64,000 bases of DNA from Streptomyces echinoruber (GCF_014651135.1 NZ_BMWH01000005.1:186001-250000); one strand, 5' to 3'. Positions 1-8,880 are shown, counted from the first letter of the stretch. The notes: generated from the sequence alone by a model not told the origin. Program-made: numbers and translations.

Positions 1-3000
1 GAGTAGCTGGGCCTGCACCTGGAGAGACCGCTGAAGCAAAGACTCATAGACAGCCGGGCGTGCTTCGGCCAGGCGCCGGTAGGCATCGACGGCCTCGGTG
101 ATCGCTTCCAAAGCCTCCTCATACCGCCCCAACGCACCCAGGCCGATCGCCTGGTTGTTGAGGGACGCAGCGAGATCGGAGAGAAAAGCGTCCGGGCGTG
201 CCTCGGCCAGACGCCGGTAAGCATCGACGGCATCGATGATCGCTTCCAGAGCCTCCTCGCGCCGCCCCAGCGCACCCAGGCCGATCGCCTGGTTGTTGAG
301 GGACCTGGCGAGGTCGGGGAGAAAAGCGTCCGGGCGTGCCTCGGCCAAGCGCCGGCGGATGGTGACGGCCTCGATGATCGCTTCCAAAGCCTCCTCGCGC
401 CGCCCCAGCGCGCCCAGGCCAACTGCCTGGTTGTTGAGGGACGCAGCGAGGTCGGAGAGAAAGGCGTCCGGGCGTGCCTCGGCCAAGCGCCGGCGGATGG
501 TGACGGCCTCGGTGATCGCTTCCAAAGCCTCCTCACACCGCCCCAGCGCGTCCAGGCCAACTGCCTGGTTGTTGAGGGACGCAGCGAGGTCGGAGAGAAA
601 GGCGTCCGGGCGTGCCTCGGCCAGACGCCGGTAGGCATCGACGGCCTCGGTGATCGCTTCCAAAGCCTCCTCACACCGCCCCAACGCACCCAGGCCGATC
701 GCCTGGTTGTTGAGGGACCTGGCGAGGTCGGGGAGAAAAGCGTCCGGGCGTGCCTCGGCCAAGCGCCGGCAGATGGTGACGGCCTCGGTGATCGCTTCCA
801 GAGCCTCCTCGTGCCGCCCCAGTTCGCCCAGGCCGACTGCCTGGTTGTTGAGGGACGTGGCGAGGTCGGGGAGAAAAGCGTCCGGGCGTGCCTCGGCCAA
901 GCGCCGGTAGGCATCGACGGCATCGATGATCGCTTCCAGAGCCTCCTCGTGCCGCCCCAGCGCGCCCAGCCGGTTCGCCTGGTTGTTGAGGGACGCAGCG
1001 AGATCGGAGAGAAAAGCGTCCGGGCGTGCCTCGGCCAGGCGCCGGTAGGCATCGACGGCATCGATGATCGCTTCCAGAGCCTCCTCGTGCCGCCCCAACG
1101 CACCCAGGCCGACTGCCTGGTTGTTGAGGGACCTGGCGAGGTCGGGGAGAAAAGCGTCCGGGCGTGCCTCGGCCAAGCGCCGGCGGATGGTGACGGCCTC
1201 GGTGATCGCTTCCAGAGCCTCCTCGTGCCGCCCCAGCGCGCCCAGCCGGTTCGCCTGGTTGTTGAGGGACGTGGCGAGATCGGGAAGGAAGGCGTCCGGG
1301 CGTGCCTCGGCCAGACGCCGTCGGATGGCGACGGCCTCGATGATCGCTTCCAGAGCCTCCTCGCGCCGCCCCAGCGCGCCCAGCCGGACGGACTGGTCGT
1401 TGAGCCATCGGGCCAGGCCGGAGGTGTCACCGTTCGCGCGGTGCATGGTGACGAGGCGCGTGGTGAGGGCTGCGGCGACCTCGGCCAGTGCATGGGTTTG
1501 CTCGGGCATCTCCGCATACAGCGCGGTGAGATCTTCGGGTGTGCTGTCGGGGGCGTGCACCAGCGTGTCGAGGGCCTGGAGCAGGGGTGCGGGGGATTCG
1601 ACGCGGGTGGCGACGTCGATGGCCGCGGGCGCCAGAGCGTGGGGGTGTTCGGTGATGGCCCGGATGAGGCAGTCGGCCGCTTGGTCGCCGGCGGGCCGGG
1701 CCGCGGCGCGGGTCAGGAGGGTGAGGGCGTGCCGGGCCTGTTCGGGGCCGGTGGCGGGAAGGACGAGGGTGGGCAGGTTCGGCTCGGCGGCGAGCGCTTC
1801 GATGATGTAGTGCTCGGCCAGGGGGTCGGGCTGCAGGCTGCCCCAGTAGGAGTCGCCGCCGGCGGGCGGGGGATACAGGTCGCGGATCCAGCCGGCCAGG
1901 GCGCGCCGGTTCTGTTCGGCGATGTCGCCGCGCAGCCCCGGCAACCGGCTCAGGATTTCCAGGGCTTGTGGGCGGGGGGTGGGGCCGCAGAGCTGGGCTG
2001 CGGTCATGGCCAGCGGCCGGATGTGGTCCAGGCCCAGTCCGCGGTGCCGGGCCACGCGGTTCCAGTAGCCCCGTTCGTGGTGGAGCAGGACCTGCTGCGG
2101 TGATGAATCGGCCGTCGAGGAGTCCTCGGTCAGGAGGACCGCGAGCGCGGCCATGTGCAGGGCCAGGGCCTGCCCCGTGCCCGGAGCGGCCGGGGCGGGG
2201 GGCCCGGCGTTACGCCGGCGGGCGGCGAAGTCGATGCCCGCGTAGGCCGGGTCGATGCCCGCGTAGGCCGGGGAGTGCAGGCGTTGCAGGCTGTCGGCGA
2301 AAGCGGTCAGGGCGTCCTGCCACGCCCTTTCGCGTTCGGTCGCGCTCTCGGCGAGCGGTGCGAGGGCGAGCGGCTCTGCCCGCACGGTCGTGGACAGGGC
2401 GAGGGAGGCCGAGCGCAGGGTGGTGAACCACTCGCCGGCCGCGCGGGCGAGCAGCAGCAGGCGGACCGGGTGGCGAGGGGGATGGGCGGCCAGGTGGTCG
2501 ATGATCGCTTGGGCCTGGTCGGGCCGGGTCTCGACGTAGTCGAGCACCAGCAGCACCGGCGCCGTGCAGCGGGTCAGCGCTTTCAAGTGAGCGGTGACGT
2601 CTGCTTGTTCCGTCACCTGACCGGTCACCCAGCCCGCGTCGTGCAGCAGCTCGGCCAGGCGGCGGGCCAGGCGGGTCTTGCCCTGGCCGCCGGCCCCGGT
2701 CAGCAGCAGCGCGGAACACGATCCTTCCCCCTGGCACCAGGTCTGCAGCGTCTCGAGGATGTGCTCGCGGCCGGTGAAGGGCACCACTTCGTGCTCCGCG
2801 CGCAGCAGCGCGGCCGGGGACTGCGGCGCCTGGGCCGGGAACCAGGGGGCCAGCACCTCCTGCAACTCCACCGGCTCGCAGCGCAGCGCGCGCCCCGTGG
2901 CCTGCTCCACCGGCCGGCGAAAGTCCTCCACGGCGGCCAGCGCGGTGATCGGCACGGCGGTCAGCCGCCGCTGGCCGAAGCCCGGGGTGTCCCAGGCCAC

Positions 3001-3549
3001 CACCCCCACCAAAAGCTCCCCGCACCATACGGAAGCCCCCGACATGCCCGACCAGCGGGAGGGCCGGTCCGGGTCGTGATCGGGCCAGTTGTCCACCCGC
3101 AGATCCACCAGTCCTTGCTTGCGCCGGGTCAGCGGATTCAGGTGGCCGGCCAGTTGCTCACTGTCGCGCAGCGGCTCCGGCCCCTCGAAGGCGCCCGTGG
3201 CGTCGGGAAAGCCCACCGCTTCGCAGGGCACTCCCGGTGTGGAGCCGACCAGCCGTCCGAAGCGCACCGGGGCGCGCCGGCCGGGGTCGAAGCCGGGGTC
3301 GGTGATCTCCACCAGGGCCGCGTCCAGCAGCGCGTCACCGTGCCACACCACCCGGGCCTCGCGCAGGATTCCCTCCTCCAGCAGCCGCACGCGCACCTGA
3401 GAGCAGGTAATCCGGACTTCGTCGCGGGTGACCGCGTGCGCCGCGGTGAGCAGCAGCCGCCCCGCGATCAGATAGCCCGAGCCGACCGACCATCCCGGCT
3501 CCGTTCCGGCGGCCCAGATCTCCGCGACCGCCCCGGCGTCCAGCCCCAT
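1..3549 (-). CDS. Trypsin-like protease / STAND ATPase / TPR protein, truncated by window edge
   Basis: Partial gene that runs off the left edge; the start is the ATG at 3549, with an in-frame TGA just upstream. Residues 1 to about 210 form a trypsin-like serine protease domain: His in LLTAAHAV, a candidate Asp in LLDAALVEI, and Ser in WSGMSGASV. Around residues 283-292 lies a P-loop (GAGGQGKT), and near 331-340 a Walker B strand (VLLVLDYVE), so a AAA/STAND NTPase follows. From about residue 673 to the edge the protein is a run of almost identical 46-residue helical repeats of TPR type (consensus includes SLNNQA, GRHEEALEAI, RRLAEARPDAF). The trypco2 gene lies immediately upstream on the same strand, 18 bp away. 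Protease plus NTPase plus superstructure-forming repeats is the architecture of predicted NTP-dependent conflict systems; sensor and trigger are unknown. The C-terminus is outside the window. Confidence 0.9.
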   Translation of the reverse strand, partial: MGLDAGAVAEIWAAGTEPGWSVGSGYLIAGRLLLTAAHAVTRDEVRITCSQVRVRLLEEGILREARVVWHGDALLDAALVEITDPGFDPGRRAPVRFGRLVGSTPGVPCEAVGFPDATGAFEGPEPLRDSEQLAGHLNPLTRRKQGLVDLRVDNWPDHDPDRPSRWSGMSGASVWCGELLVGVVAWDTPGFGQRRLTAVPITALAAVEDFRRPVEQATGRALRCEPVELQEVLAPWFPAQAPQSPAALLRAEHEVVPFTGREHILETLQTWCQGEGSCSALLLTGAGGQGKTRLARRLAELLHDAGWVTGQVTEQADVTAHLKALTRCTAPVLLVLDYVETRPDQAQAIIDHLAAHPPRHPVRLLLLARAAGEWFTTLRSASLALSTTVRAEPLALAPLAESATERERAWQDALTAFADSLQRLHSPAYAGIDPAYAGIDFAARRRNAGPPAPAAPGTGQALALHMAALAVLLTEDSSTADSSPQQVLLHHERGYWNRVARHRGLGLDHIRPLAMTAAQLCGPTPRPQALEILSRLPGLRGDIAEQNRRALAGWIRDLYPPPAGGDSYWGSLQPDPLAEHYIIEALAAEPNLPTLVLPATGPEQARHALTLLTRAAARPAGDQAADCLIRAITEHPHALAPAAIDVATRVESPAPLLQALDTLVHAPDSTPEDLTALYAEMPEQTHALAEVAAALTTRLVTMHRANGDTSGLARWLNDQSVRLGALGRREEALEAIIEAVAIRRRLAEARPDAFLPDLATSLNNQANRLGALGRHEEALEAITEAVTIRRRLAEARPDAFLPDLARSLNNQAVGLGALGRHEEALEAIIDAVDAYRRLAEARPDAFLSDLAASLNNQANRLGALGRHEEALEAIIDAVDAYRRLAEARPDAFLPDLATSLNNQAVGLGELGRHEEALEAITEAVTICRRLAEARPDAFLPDLARSLNNQAIGLGALGRCEEALEAITEAVDAYRRLAEARPDAFLSDLAASLNNQAVGLDALGRCEEALEAITEAVTIRRRLAEARPDAFLSDLAASLNNQAVGLGALGRREEALEAIIEAVTIRRRLAEARPDAFLPDLARSLNNQAIGLGALGRREEALEAIIDAVDAYRRLAEARPDAFLSDLAASLNNQAIGLGALGRYEEALEAITEAVDAYRRLAEARPAVYESLLQRSLQVQAQLL
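13..1420 (-). repeat. Eleven tandem 138-bp repeats encoding 46-aa TPR-like units
   Basis: The anchor ctggttgttg (or a one- or two-base variant) recurs every 138 bp at 151, 289, 427, 565, 703, 841, 979, 1117, 1255 and 1393, with a further diverged copy near 13. The period is exactly 46 codons, so copy-number change keeps the frame. Copies are nearly identical at the DNA level and differ mainly in short blocks (for example TIRRR versus DAYRR, SDLAAS versus PDLATS) that are shuffled between copies, suggesting recent expansion and gene conversion. Confidence 0.93.
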
Positions 3550-3567
3550 CGCCGCCCGCGCATCCGG

Positions 3568-3894
3568 TCAGCGGGCGGGGATTTCGTCGGCCCGGCCGGT
3601 GATCCGGGGCGTGTTGCCCTGCCGGTCCTTGGGGTTGAGGACCAGCTTCATCCGGTGGGTCGCGGTCTCGGCCCGCGAGCCCTTCGCGCCCAGCGACAGC
3701 ACGTACACCCGTGCCTTGGCCTCGCCGCCGGCCTCCTTGCGTACGTCCACGGCGAACTCCAGCTCGATCGGCCCCACTTCGAACCCGAGGTCCTCATCCG
3801 CGCCCTCGGCCTGGGCCGCGGCCAGCTCCGCCCGCACCCCGCGTACCGCGTCCGCCAGCCCCACCCACACCTCGTCCGCCACCACAACCCCCAC
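3568..3894 (-). CDS. Trypco2 (trypsin-co-occurring domain 2) family protein
   Basis: Small protein of about 108 residues. The GTG at 3894 is chosen because a GGGAAG ribosome-binding motif lies 8-9 nt upstream; GTG codons at 3885 and 3882 are alternatives, and the frame stays open further upstream. The core (LADAV, ELAAAQ, DEDLGFEVGPIELEF, DVRKEAGGEAKARVYVLSLGAK, THRMKLVLNP) matches the trypco2 family as I know it. The family is named for its association with trypsin-like proteases in bacterial conflict operons, and a trypsin-STAND-TPR gene starts 18 bp after this stop. The two are probably co-transcribed; the protein may be a regulator or substrate of the protease. No signal peptide or membrane segment is visible. 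Confidence 0.78.
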   Translation of the reverse strand: MGVVVADEVWVGLADAVRGVRAELAAAQAEGADEDLGFEVGPIELEFAVDVRKEAGGEAKARVYVLSLGAKGSRAETATHRMKLVLNPKDRQGNTPRITGRADEIPAR

Positions 3895-4217
3895 GTCGGC
3901 AGATCTTCCCGCACTTGCCGCCACACCGTACCGGGCACCCGCAGCCCCCGAAGCCCGCATCCCCGAATTCGCCCTTTCCCGGCCGTATCGCAACCCGACA
4001 AAGGGCGGCGCGAGTTCTCCTACGTCTCCTACGGCCGTGCCCTCGTCCAGGCTCTCGCCCCGGCCGCGTGCCCGTGCTGCTGGAGGCCCTGTTCAGCGTC
4101 CGGTAACCACCGGGCGGGCGAAACCCCCGGGGCGCTTTGGACGCTTCGCGGGCCCCTTTACGATGCCCTGACTGCGGCGCACGCCAGGTGCGCCGAGGGG
4201 GGAAGGAGATCCGGCTC
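3895..4217. other. Divergent intergenic region without a recognised gene
   Basis: About 320 bp between the divergent trypco2 and FG-GAP genes. The frames here are arginine/proline-rich and show no convincing protein. It should hold both promoters; I could not pick out clear -35/-10 pairs. Confidence 0.5.
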
Positions 4218-5645
4218 ATGGTGAACAGACGTGGCCCGCACGGTGGTTGGAGAGCGGGAGCGCTCCTGATCGCTGCCGTCATGGGTGCTCCGCTGCTGTC
4301 GGCCACGCCCGCGGTGGCCGTGCACGGAGCGGTGCCCGGCGACTTCAACGGCGACGGTTACCGCGACGCCGTGCTGCCCGCGCCGGGGGCGAACGTCGCC
4401 GGCAAGGAGGGAGCCGGTGCCGTGGTCGTGCTCTACGGATCGGCGTCGGGGCTGTCGACGTCCCGGCGAGCAACCCTCACGCAGAACACCGCAGAGGTGC
4501 CGGGCACGGCCGAGCCGAACGACGGCTTCGGGGCCGCCACCGCGACGGCCGACCTGAACCGGGACGGCTATGCGGATCTGGTGGTCTCCGCCCCGTACGA
4601 GGACACCGCGCGGGGCGAGGACACCGGCACGGTGACGGTCCTGTGGGGCAGCAGGAAGGGGCTGACATCCGGCACCGACCTGCCGGCGACCACTCCCGGC
4701 GCGTACTACGGCCTCGACGTGGCGGCGCTGAGCACCGGCCCCGGTGCGAAGACCGAGGTGCTGGTCGCCGGGTACGAGGGATCGATGCGCTTCACGGGGC
4801 CGTTCAGCCGCCGCGGCACCTACGGCCAGGCCGTGGAGAACCAGGACACCGCTTCCGTCGGAAGCGTCGCGCTGGGCGATTTCGACCACGGGGGCTTCCC
4901 GGACGACGTGGCCGTCACCGTCCGGCTGAGCGGGCTGAGCGGCGGCGAGATCTATGTCGACCCTGTCTACGGAGGCGCACAGCAGACGGGCAACGGCCTG
5001 ATCGCGGCCACCGGGGACATCAACGGCGACGGATACGCCGATCTCGTGGCCGGAGACCCGGACGAGCCGGACAGGGCCGGAGCCGACGGTGCGCTCGGCG
5101 GCCGGGTGCTCGTCTGGTACGGGTCGGCGCACGGCATCGCGCGGGACGCGCAACCGGTGCAGCTGACCCAGAACACCCCGGGGATTCCCGGCTCGAGCGA
5201 GAAGGAGGACAAGTTCGGCGGGGCCCTCGCGGTGGCCGACCTCAACCGTGACGGGCTGGCGGACATCGTGATCGGCTCGCCGCTGGAGGACACCGGCAGG
5301 AGGAACGCCGGGCAGGTGACGGTCATCCCCGGCCGCCGCACCGGGGCCCTGGGAGACGGCGCCTACGCCTTCACCCAGGACACCGCCGGCATCCCCGGCG
5401 CCGACGAGGCCGAGGACGCATTCGGCACCACCGTGGCCGTCGGCGACATCACCAAGGACGGCAGACCGGAACTCTTCATCAGCGCCGCGGAGGAGAACAG
5501 CGCCACCGGCGCGGTCTGGGTCCTCCCGGGCGGCACCAACGGCCCCACCGCCAAAGGCAGCCGCATGATCACCGCCCCGTCCGTCGGCTTCCCGCAGAAG
5601 GAGAACACCCTTCTCGGCGGCAACGGACTCCTCGGAGTCATCTGA
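4218..5645 (+). CDS. Secreted FG-GAP repeat (integrin-alpha-like) protein
   Basis: 475-residue protein. The ATG at 4218 has an AAGGAG ribosome-binding site 9 nt upstream and begins a Sec signal peptide (basic MVNRRG start, hydrophobic stretch GALLIAAVMGAPLL, Ala-rich cleavage region ATPAVA). The mature part is a series of about six or seven FG-GAP repeats with calcium-loop motifs DFNGDGYRD, DLNRDGYAD, DINGDGYAD and DLNRDGLAD, each followed by LVVSAP- or IVIGSP-type strands, as in a seven-bladed integrin-type beta-propeller. It is expected outside the cell or attached to the envelope, binding calcium and perhaps a ligand; no catalytic residues are recognised. It has its own intergenic region on both sides and looks monocistronic. 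Confidence 0.9.
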   Translation: MVNRRGPHGGWRAGALLIAAVMGAPLLSATPAVAVHGAVPGDFNGDGYRDAVLPAPGANVAGKEGAGAVVVLYGSASGLSTSRRATLTQNTAEVPGTAEPNDGFGAATATADLNRDGYADLVVSAPYEDTARGEDTGTVTVLWGSRKGLTSGTDLPATTPGAYYGLDVAALSTGPGAKTEVLVAGYEGSMRFTGPFSRRGTYGQAVENQDTASVGSVALGDFDHGGFPDDVAVTVRLSGLSGGEIYVDPVYGGAQQTGNGLIAATGDINGDGYADLVAGDPDEPDRAGADGALGGRVLVWYGSAHGIARDAQPVQLTQNTPGIPGSSEKEDKFGGALAVADLNRDGLADIVIGSPLEDTGRRNAGQVTVIPGRRTGALGDGAYAFTQDTAGIPGADEAEDAFGTTVAVGDITKDGRPELFISAAEENSATGAVWVLPGGTNGPTAKGSRMITAPSVGFPQKENTLLGGNGLLGVI

Positions 5646-5915
5646 ACGGAACGCGTCCCCTCAAAGCCGGCCGCCAGGCGCACCGCACCCCGTCGTCGTC
5701 GCGACGCCCTGGCGCCGCCGGCACCCGGCTGGAGCATCGACCCCGCCGGTCGGCCGCATCCGTACCTGCGCTTGCACCCACAGTTCCGACGTCGCCGATC
5801 ACCCAGTGGTCGCGTCCCTCGGTGGGCTCGCGGTACGGCAGCACGGGGAGGGCGACGGGGAAGACCGGGCCGGGGCGTGGGGCATGCGGCCGAATCCAGA
5901 ACCGGGATGCGTTGC

Positions 5916-6225
5916 TCAGGCCTTGTCCTCCGTGAACAGATCCTCCGCAGTGGCGGCGTGCACCGCCCTCCGCCCCCACGTTTCGAGCTGGTCCAGGCCC
6001 GTGCACGACATCACCCGCTGCCGGACGGACTCCGGCACGGGGACGTCCCGCCACTCCAAGATGCGCAGGATCATCTCTGCGCGGTTCTGGATCCGGCCCT
6101 CCTTGCGCCCCTCCTCACGCCCTTCCTTACGCCCCTCCTCGCGCCCCTCCTCACGCACCTTCTCGGCCAGCGGGTGCCGCCAGAAGTACTGAACCGCCAC
6201 TGCCAGCCCCTTCCGACTCGGCCGC
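5916..6225 (-). pseudogene. Truncated tandem copy of the 3' end of the adjacent PD-(D/E)XK-like gene
   Basis: This segment repeats the last roughly 250 bp of the gene ending at 6226, displaced by 310 bp. Both copies encode QYFWRHPLAEKVREEGREEG, VPESVRQRVMSCT and ATAEDLFTEDKA. The downstream copy has extra EEGRKEGR units and lacks the N-terminal three quarters of the gene. An ATG can be found upstream, at 6269 inside the intact gene, but the resulting short ORF has no independent ribosome-binding site, so I treat it as a duplication remnant. Confidence 0.75.
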
Positions 6226-7116
6226 TCAGGCCTTGTCCTCCGTGAACAGGTCCTCCGCGGTGGCGGCATGTACCGCCCGCCGGGCCCACTCCTCCAGCCG
6301 ATCCAGGTCCGTGCACGACATCACCCGCTGCCGGACGGACTCCGGCACAGGGATGCCCCGCCACTCCAGGATGCGCAGGGTCATCTCGATGCGGTCCTGG
6401 ATCCGGCCCTCTTCGCGCCCTTCCTCGCGCACCTTCTCGGCCAGCGGGTGCCGCCAGAAGTACTGAACCGCTGCCATCAGGTCCCTCCAGATCTGTTTCG
6501 CCTGGGGATCGGCCAGGCACGAGTCGACGAACTGCACGAAGACCGCCGCGCTGTCGGAGTCGATGGTCCGCAGGGCGCCTGCCAGGGATTCCAGTATGGC
6601 CGTGGCCTGCGCACCCCGGCCATGTGTCATCGCCGAGAGCACCGCAAGGGGGACGTCCCGTTCGGCCGACTGCCCGTCCGCGATCACGGGGACGTTGTCC
6701 GGGCCGAGGACCAGCGGCCGTACGGTCAGCGAGGGGCGGTCCCGCACGCCGAGCTGGATCGGCCGGGACGCCCAGCGGGCCGTGGCGCTGCTCTGGGTGA
6801 TGACGATGAGCACCGGGTTGCAGCGGTACTTCGCGTACAGGTACGAGAGGTAGTACGGCCAGCTCCTGCGCTTGTCGTCGTCCCTCTTCCCCTGCGACTC
6901 GACGACCAGGAGGTACGTCCCCTCGTCCGTCTCCGCGCGCAGCAACGTGTCCACCCGCCGCTCGACCGGTTCGGTCTCCGTGAGATCGACGTTCATGGCG
7001 GCGATCTCACGCGGTTCGGGGAACGGGACGTGCAGCACCCGCTGCAGCGTGCGCGTCAGCAGCGCCGGGTCCTTCTGGAAGATCCGGTGCAGCGCCTCGT
7101 GCGACGAGCCGACCAT
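6226..7116 (-). CDS. Rpn/PD-(D/E)XK nuclease-like family protein
   Basis: 296 residues; ATG at 7116 preceded by AAAGGAGAG. The N-terminal half contains DTLLRAETDEGTYLLVVESQ, which fits a PD-(D/E)XK-type core (D, then E-x-Q in place of E-x-K), followed by WPYYLSYLYAKYRCNPVLIVI. The family is common in Streptomyces, often in many paralogous copies, and is usually left hypothetical or compared with Rpn recombination-promoting nucleases. The C-terminal third is highly charged and helical (EKVREEGREEG) and has been tandemly duplicated downstream. Activity is uncertain because the canonical Lys is replaced by Gln. It precedes and may be co-transcribed with nothing on the left; the RsbW-like gene upstream ends 33 bp before this start. 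Confidence 0.6.
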   Translation of the reverse strand: MVGSSHEALHRIFQKDPALLTRTLQRVLHVPFPEPREIAAMNVDLTETEPVERRVDTLLRAETDEGTYLLVVESQGKRDDDKRRSWPYYLSYLYAKYRCNPVLIVITQSSATARWASRPIQLGVRDRPSLTVRPLVLGPDNVPVIADGQSAERDVPLAVLSAMTHGRGAQATAILESLAGALRTIDSDSAAVFVQFVDSCLADPQAKQIWRDLMAAVQYFWRHPLAEKVREEGREEGRIQDRIEMTLRILEWRGIPVPESVRQRVMSCTDLDRLEEWARRAVHAATAEDLFTEDKA

Positions 7117-7149
7117 CAGCTCTCCTTTCCGTACGACGTGATCAACGCG

Positions 7150-7575
7150 CTACACCGCATCCAGGTCACCCCACACCAACTTGCCCCGGCTGCCGTTCCG
7201 GGCCAGCGGCTGCCAGCCCCACAGGTCGGCGCAGGCACGGACCAGGGCGAGTCCGCGGCCGTCCTCCGCGTCGGTGAGCGCGGTGAACGGCCTTGGCGGC
7301 TCGGGCGGTTGCGGGTCACCGTCCCACGCGCCGACCCGCAGTACGCCGGCCGACCAGCGCACCCGCAGGGCCGCGGGGCCCTTGGTGTGGCGCACGGCGT
7401 TGGAGACCAGCTCCGTGGCGAGGAGTTCGGCGGTGTCGGACAGGGCGGTCAGGTCGTGCGCGGCCAGGATCAGGCGGAGGGTGCGGCGGCTGACGGTGAC
7501 GGCGCGGAGGTCGTGGGGGATGTACAGGGTGTACTCCCAGGGTTCGCCGAGGGCGGGCGGGCCGGTTTCAGGCAT
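7150..7575 (-). CDS. ATP-binding protein, RsbW-like anti-sigma/kinase fold
   Basis: 141 residues; the ATG at 7575 has AGGAG 7 nt upstream and the frame remains open further 5' without support. It carries a HATPase_c_2 domain: N-box TELVSNAVRHT, a G1-like WDGDP region and GRGLALVRACADLWGW. Single-domain proteins of this type are very numerous in Streptomyces and act as serine kinases/anti-sigma factors or as the ATPase of WhiJ-type cassettes. Here the gene is divergent from an XRE-DUF5753 regulator followed by a DUF397 gene, which is the classic three-part arrangement. The shared upstream region includes an unusual A5T5 run near 7725-7734. Confidence 0.85.
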   Translation of the reverse strand: MPETGPPALGEPWEYTLYIPHDLRAVTVSRRTLRLILAAHDLTALSDTAELLATELVSNAVRHTKGPAALRVRWSAGVLRVGAWDGDPQPPEPPRPFTALTDAEDGRGLALVRACADLWGWQPLARNGSRGKLVWGDLDAV

Positions 7576-7808
7576 GAGTGAACTCCTGTGGGAAGGAGGG
7601 AGGTTGATGGATGCCGGCGGTCGCGGGCGGTGGCATTGCCGCAGCCGTCGTGGCAGGACGGAGCGGTGCGCTTCCGGAGCCCCGGGATTCCGCAGCGTGT
7701 GCGTCGCATCACCGACGGTAGAGCAAAAATTTTTCCTCACGCAAGCCGTTGCCGTACTCTGGCACCCGAACGAGCAGCGATCACAGGCCCGTTGGGCCAG
7801 GAGGGCAT

Positions 7809-8660
7809 ATGGCGCCGAGAAGCCGCCCCACCGCTCGGCAGGTACGTCTGGGTACCGAACTGCGCAGGCTGCGGGAGGCCGCGGGACTCAAGGCCCGGGA
7901 CGTGGCGGGGCTGCTCAGCTCCACCTCGGCGCAGATGAGCCAGGTCGAGTCGGGTTTCGCGGGCGTGAGCGAGGAACGCGTGCGTCGGCTTGCCGCCCAT
8001 TACGCCTGCGCTGATGAGGAGTTGATTGGCGCATTGGTGGCCATGGCCACCGATCGGACGCGGGGCTGGTGGGAGGAGTTCCGGGGTGTCCTGCCGCCGG
8101 TGTTCCTGGACGTCGCGGAGTTGGAGCATCACGCGACGTTTCTGCGTGAGGTCGTCATCACGCATGTGCCGGGGTTGCTGCAGACGCCGGACTACGCCCG
8201 CGCGGTCTTCGGCTACATGGTGCCGGAGCTTCCCGACAGCGAACTGACACCGCGGGTCGAGCACCGGATGAGGCGGAAGGCGGTCATCGAGCGGGACGAC
8301 CCGGTTCCGTACGAGACCATCGTCCACGAGGCCGCCCTGCGCATTCGGGTAGCCGATCGGAAGGTGACCCTGGCACAACTGCACGCAATCCTGGACCAGA
8401 TGGAGCGCGGCCACGTGACGGTACGCGTCATCCCCTTCGACACCGACGGATTCGCCGGGGCGAGCGCCGCGATGATGTACGTGGGCGGGCCGATCCCTCG
8501 GTTGGACACCGTGTTGCGGGACTCACCGAACGGCACCACGTTCCTGGACGCGGAGTCCCAACTGGACCGCTTTCGAACGCTCTTCCGTAAAGTGGAGAGG
8601 GCATCGCTCGACCCGTCGCAGTCGCGCGACTTCATCCACCGCCTGACGAAGGAACTGTGA
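7809..8660 (+). CDS. XRE-family regulator with DUF5753 domain (WhiJ-like)
   Basis: 283 residues from ATG 7809, preceded by AGGAGGG. Residues 10-65 form an XRE helix-turn-helix (LRRLREAAGLKARDVAGLL, then STSAQMSQVESGFAGV). The remainder is the DUF5753 effector domain with typical landmarks: EHHATFLREV, VPGLLQTPDYARAV, RMRRKAVIER, IVHEAALR, GHVTVRVIPFDT, FLDAESQLDRF. Proteins of this kind pair with DUF397 proteins, and in S. coelicolor WhiJ/BldB-type pairs influence development. The DUF397 partner starts 10 bp downstream on the same strand. Probably autoregulatory, acting at the divergent promoter shared with the ATPase gene. Confidence 0.92.
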   Translation: MAPRSRPTARQVRLGTELRRLREAAGLKARDVAGLLSSTSAQMSQVESGFAGVSEERVRRLAAHYACADEELIGALVAMATDRTRGWWEEFRGVLPPVFLDVAELEHHATFLREVVITHVPGLLQTPDYARAVFGYMVPELPDSELTPRVEHRMRRKAVIERDDPVPYETIVHEAALRIRVADRKVTLAQLHAILDQMERGHVTVRVIPFDTDGFAGASAAMMYVGGPIPRLDTVLRDSPNGTTFLDAESQLDRFRTLFRKVERASLDPSQSRDFIHRLTKEL

Positions 8661-8670
8661 GGCACCCGGC

Positions 8671-8880
8671 GTGACCCGAACCCTCCACTGGCAGAAGTCC
8701 TCCTTCTCCGAGGGAGGCGACGGGAACACCTGCATCGAACTCGCCGCCTCCACCCCCGCCACCCTCCACCTCCGCGAAAGCGACGACCCCGCCACCGTCC
8801 TCACCACCACCCGCGACCCCCTCGCCCACCTCCTCGACGCCCTGCGCGCCGGCACGCTCACGGAGGCTTGCGGCCGTTGA
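8671..8880 (+). CDS. DUF397 family protein (BldB-related)
   Basis: 69 residues from GTG 8671, 10 bp after the XRE-DUF5753 stop and so likely in the same operon. It shows the family signature: LHWQKSSFSEGGDGNTCIELA, then LHLRESDDP. These small proteins bind and modulate the cognate XRE-DUF5753 regulator. After residue 60 the sequence departs from its paralogue at 10162-10365 (TLTEACGR versus SLGSWG), just where a foreign coding fragment begins in another frame, so the C-terminus may have been rewritten by a recombination event. No strong ribosome-binding site; translational coupling is likely. Confidence 0.88.
   Translation: MTRTLHWQKSSFSEGGDGNTCIELAASTPATLHLRESDDPATVLTTTRDPLAHLLDALRAGTLTEACGR

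Noticed and set aside
671..1408. Other frames through the 138-bp repeats on both strands
   Set aside because: Their periodic sequence comes from the repeats; only the minus-strand TPR frame is continuous with the protease and NTPase domains.
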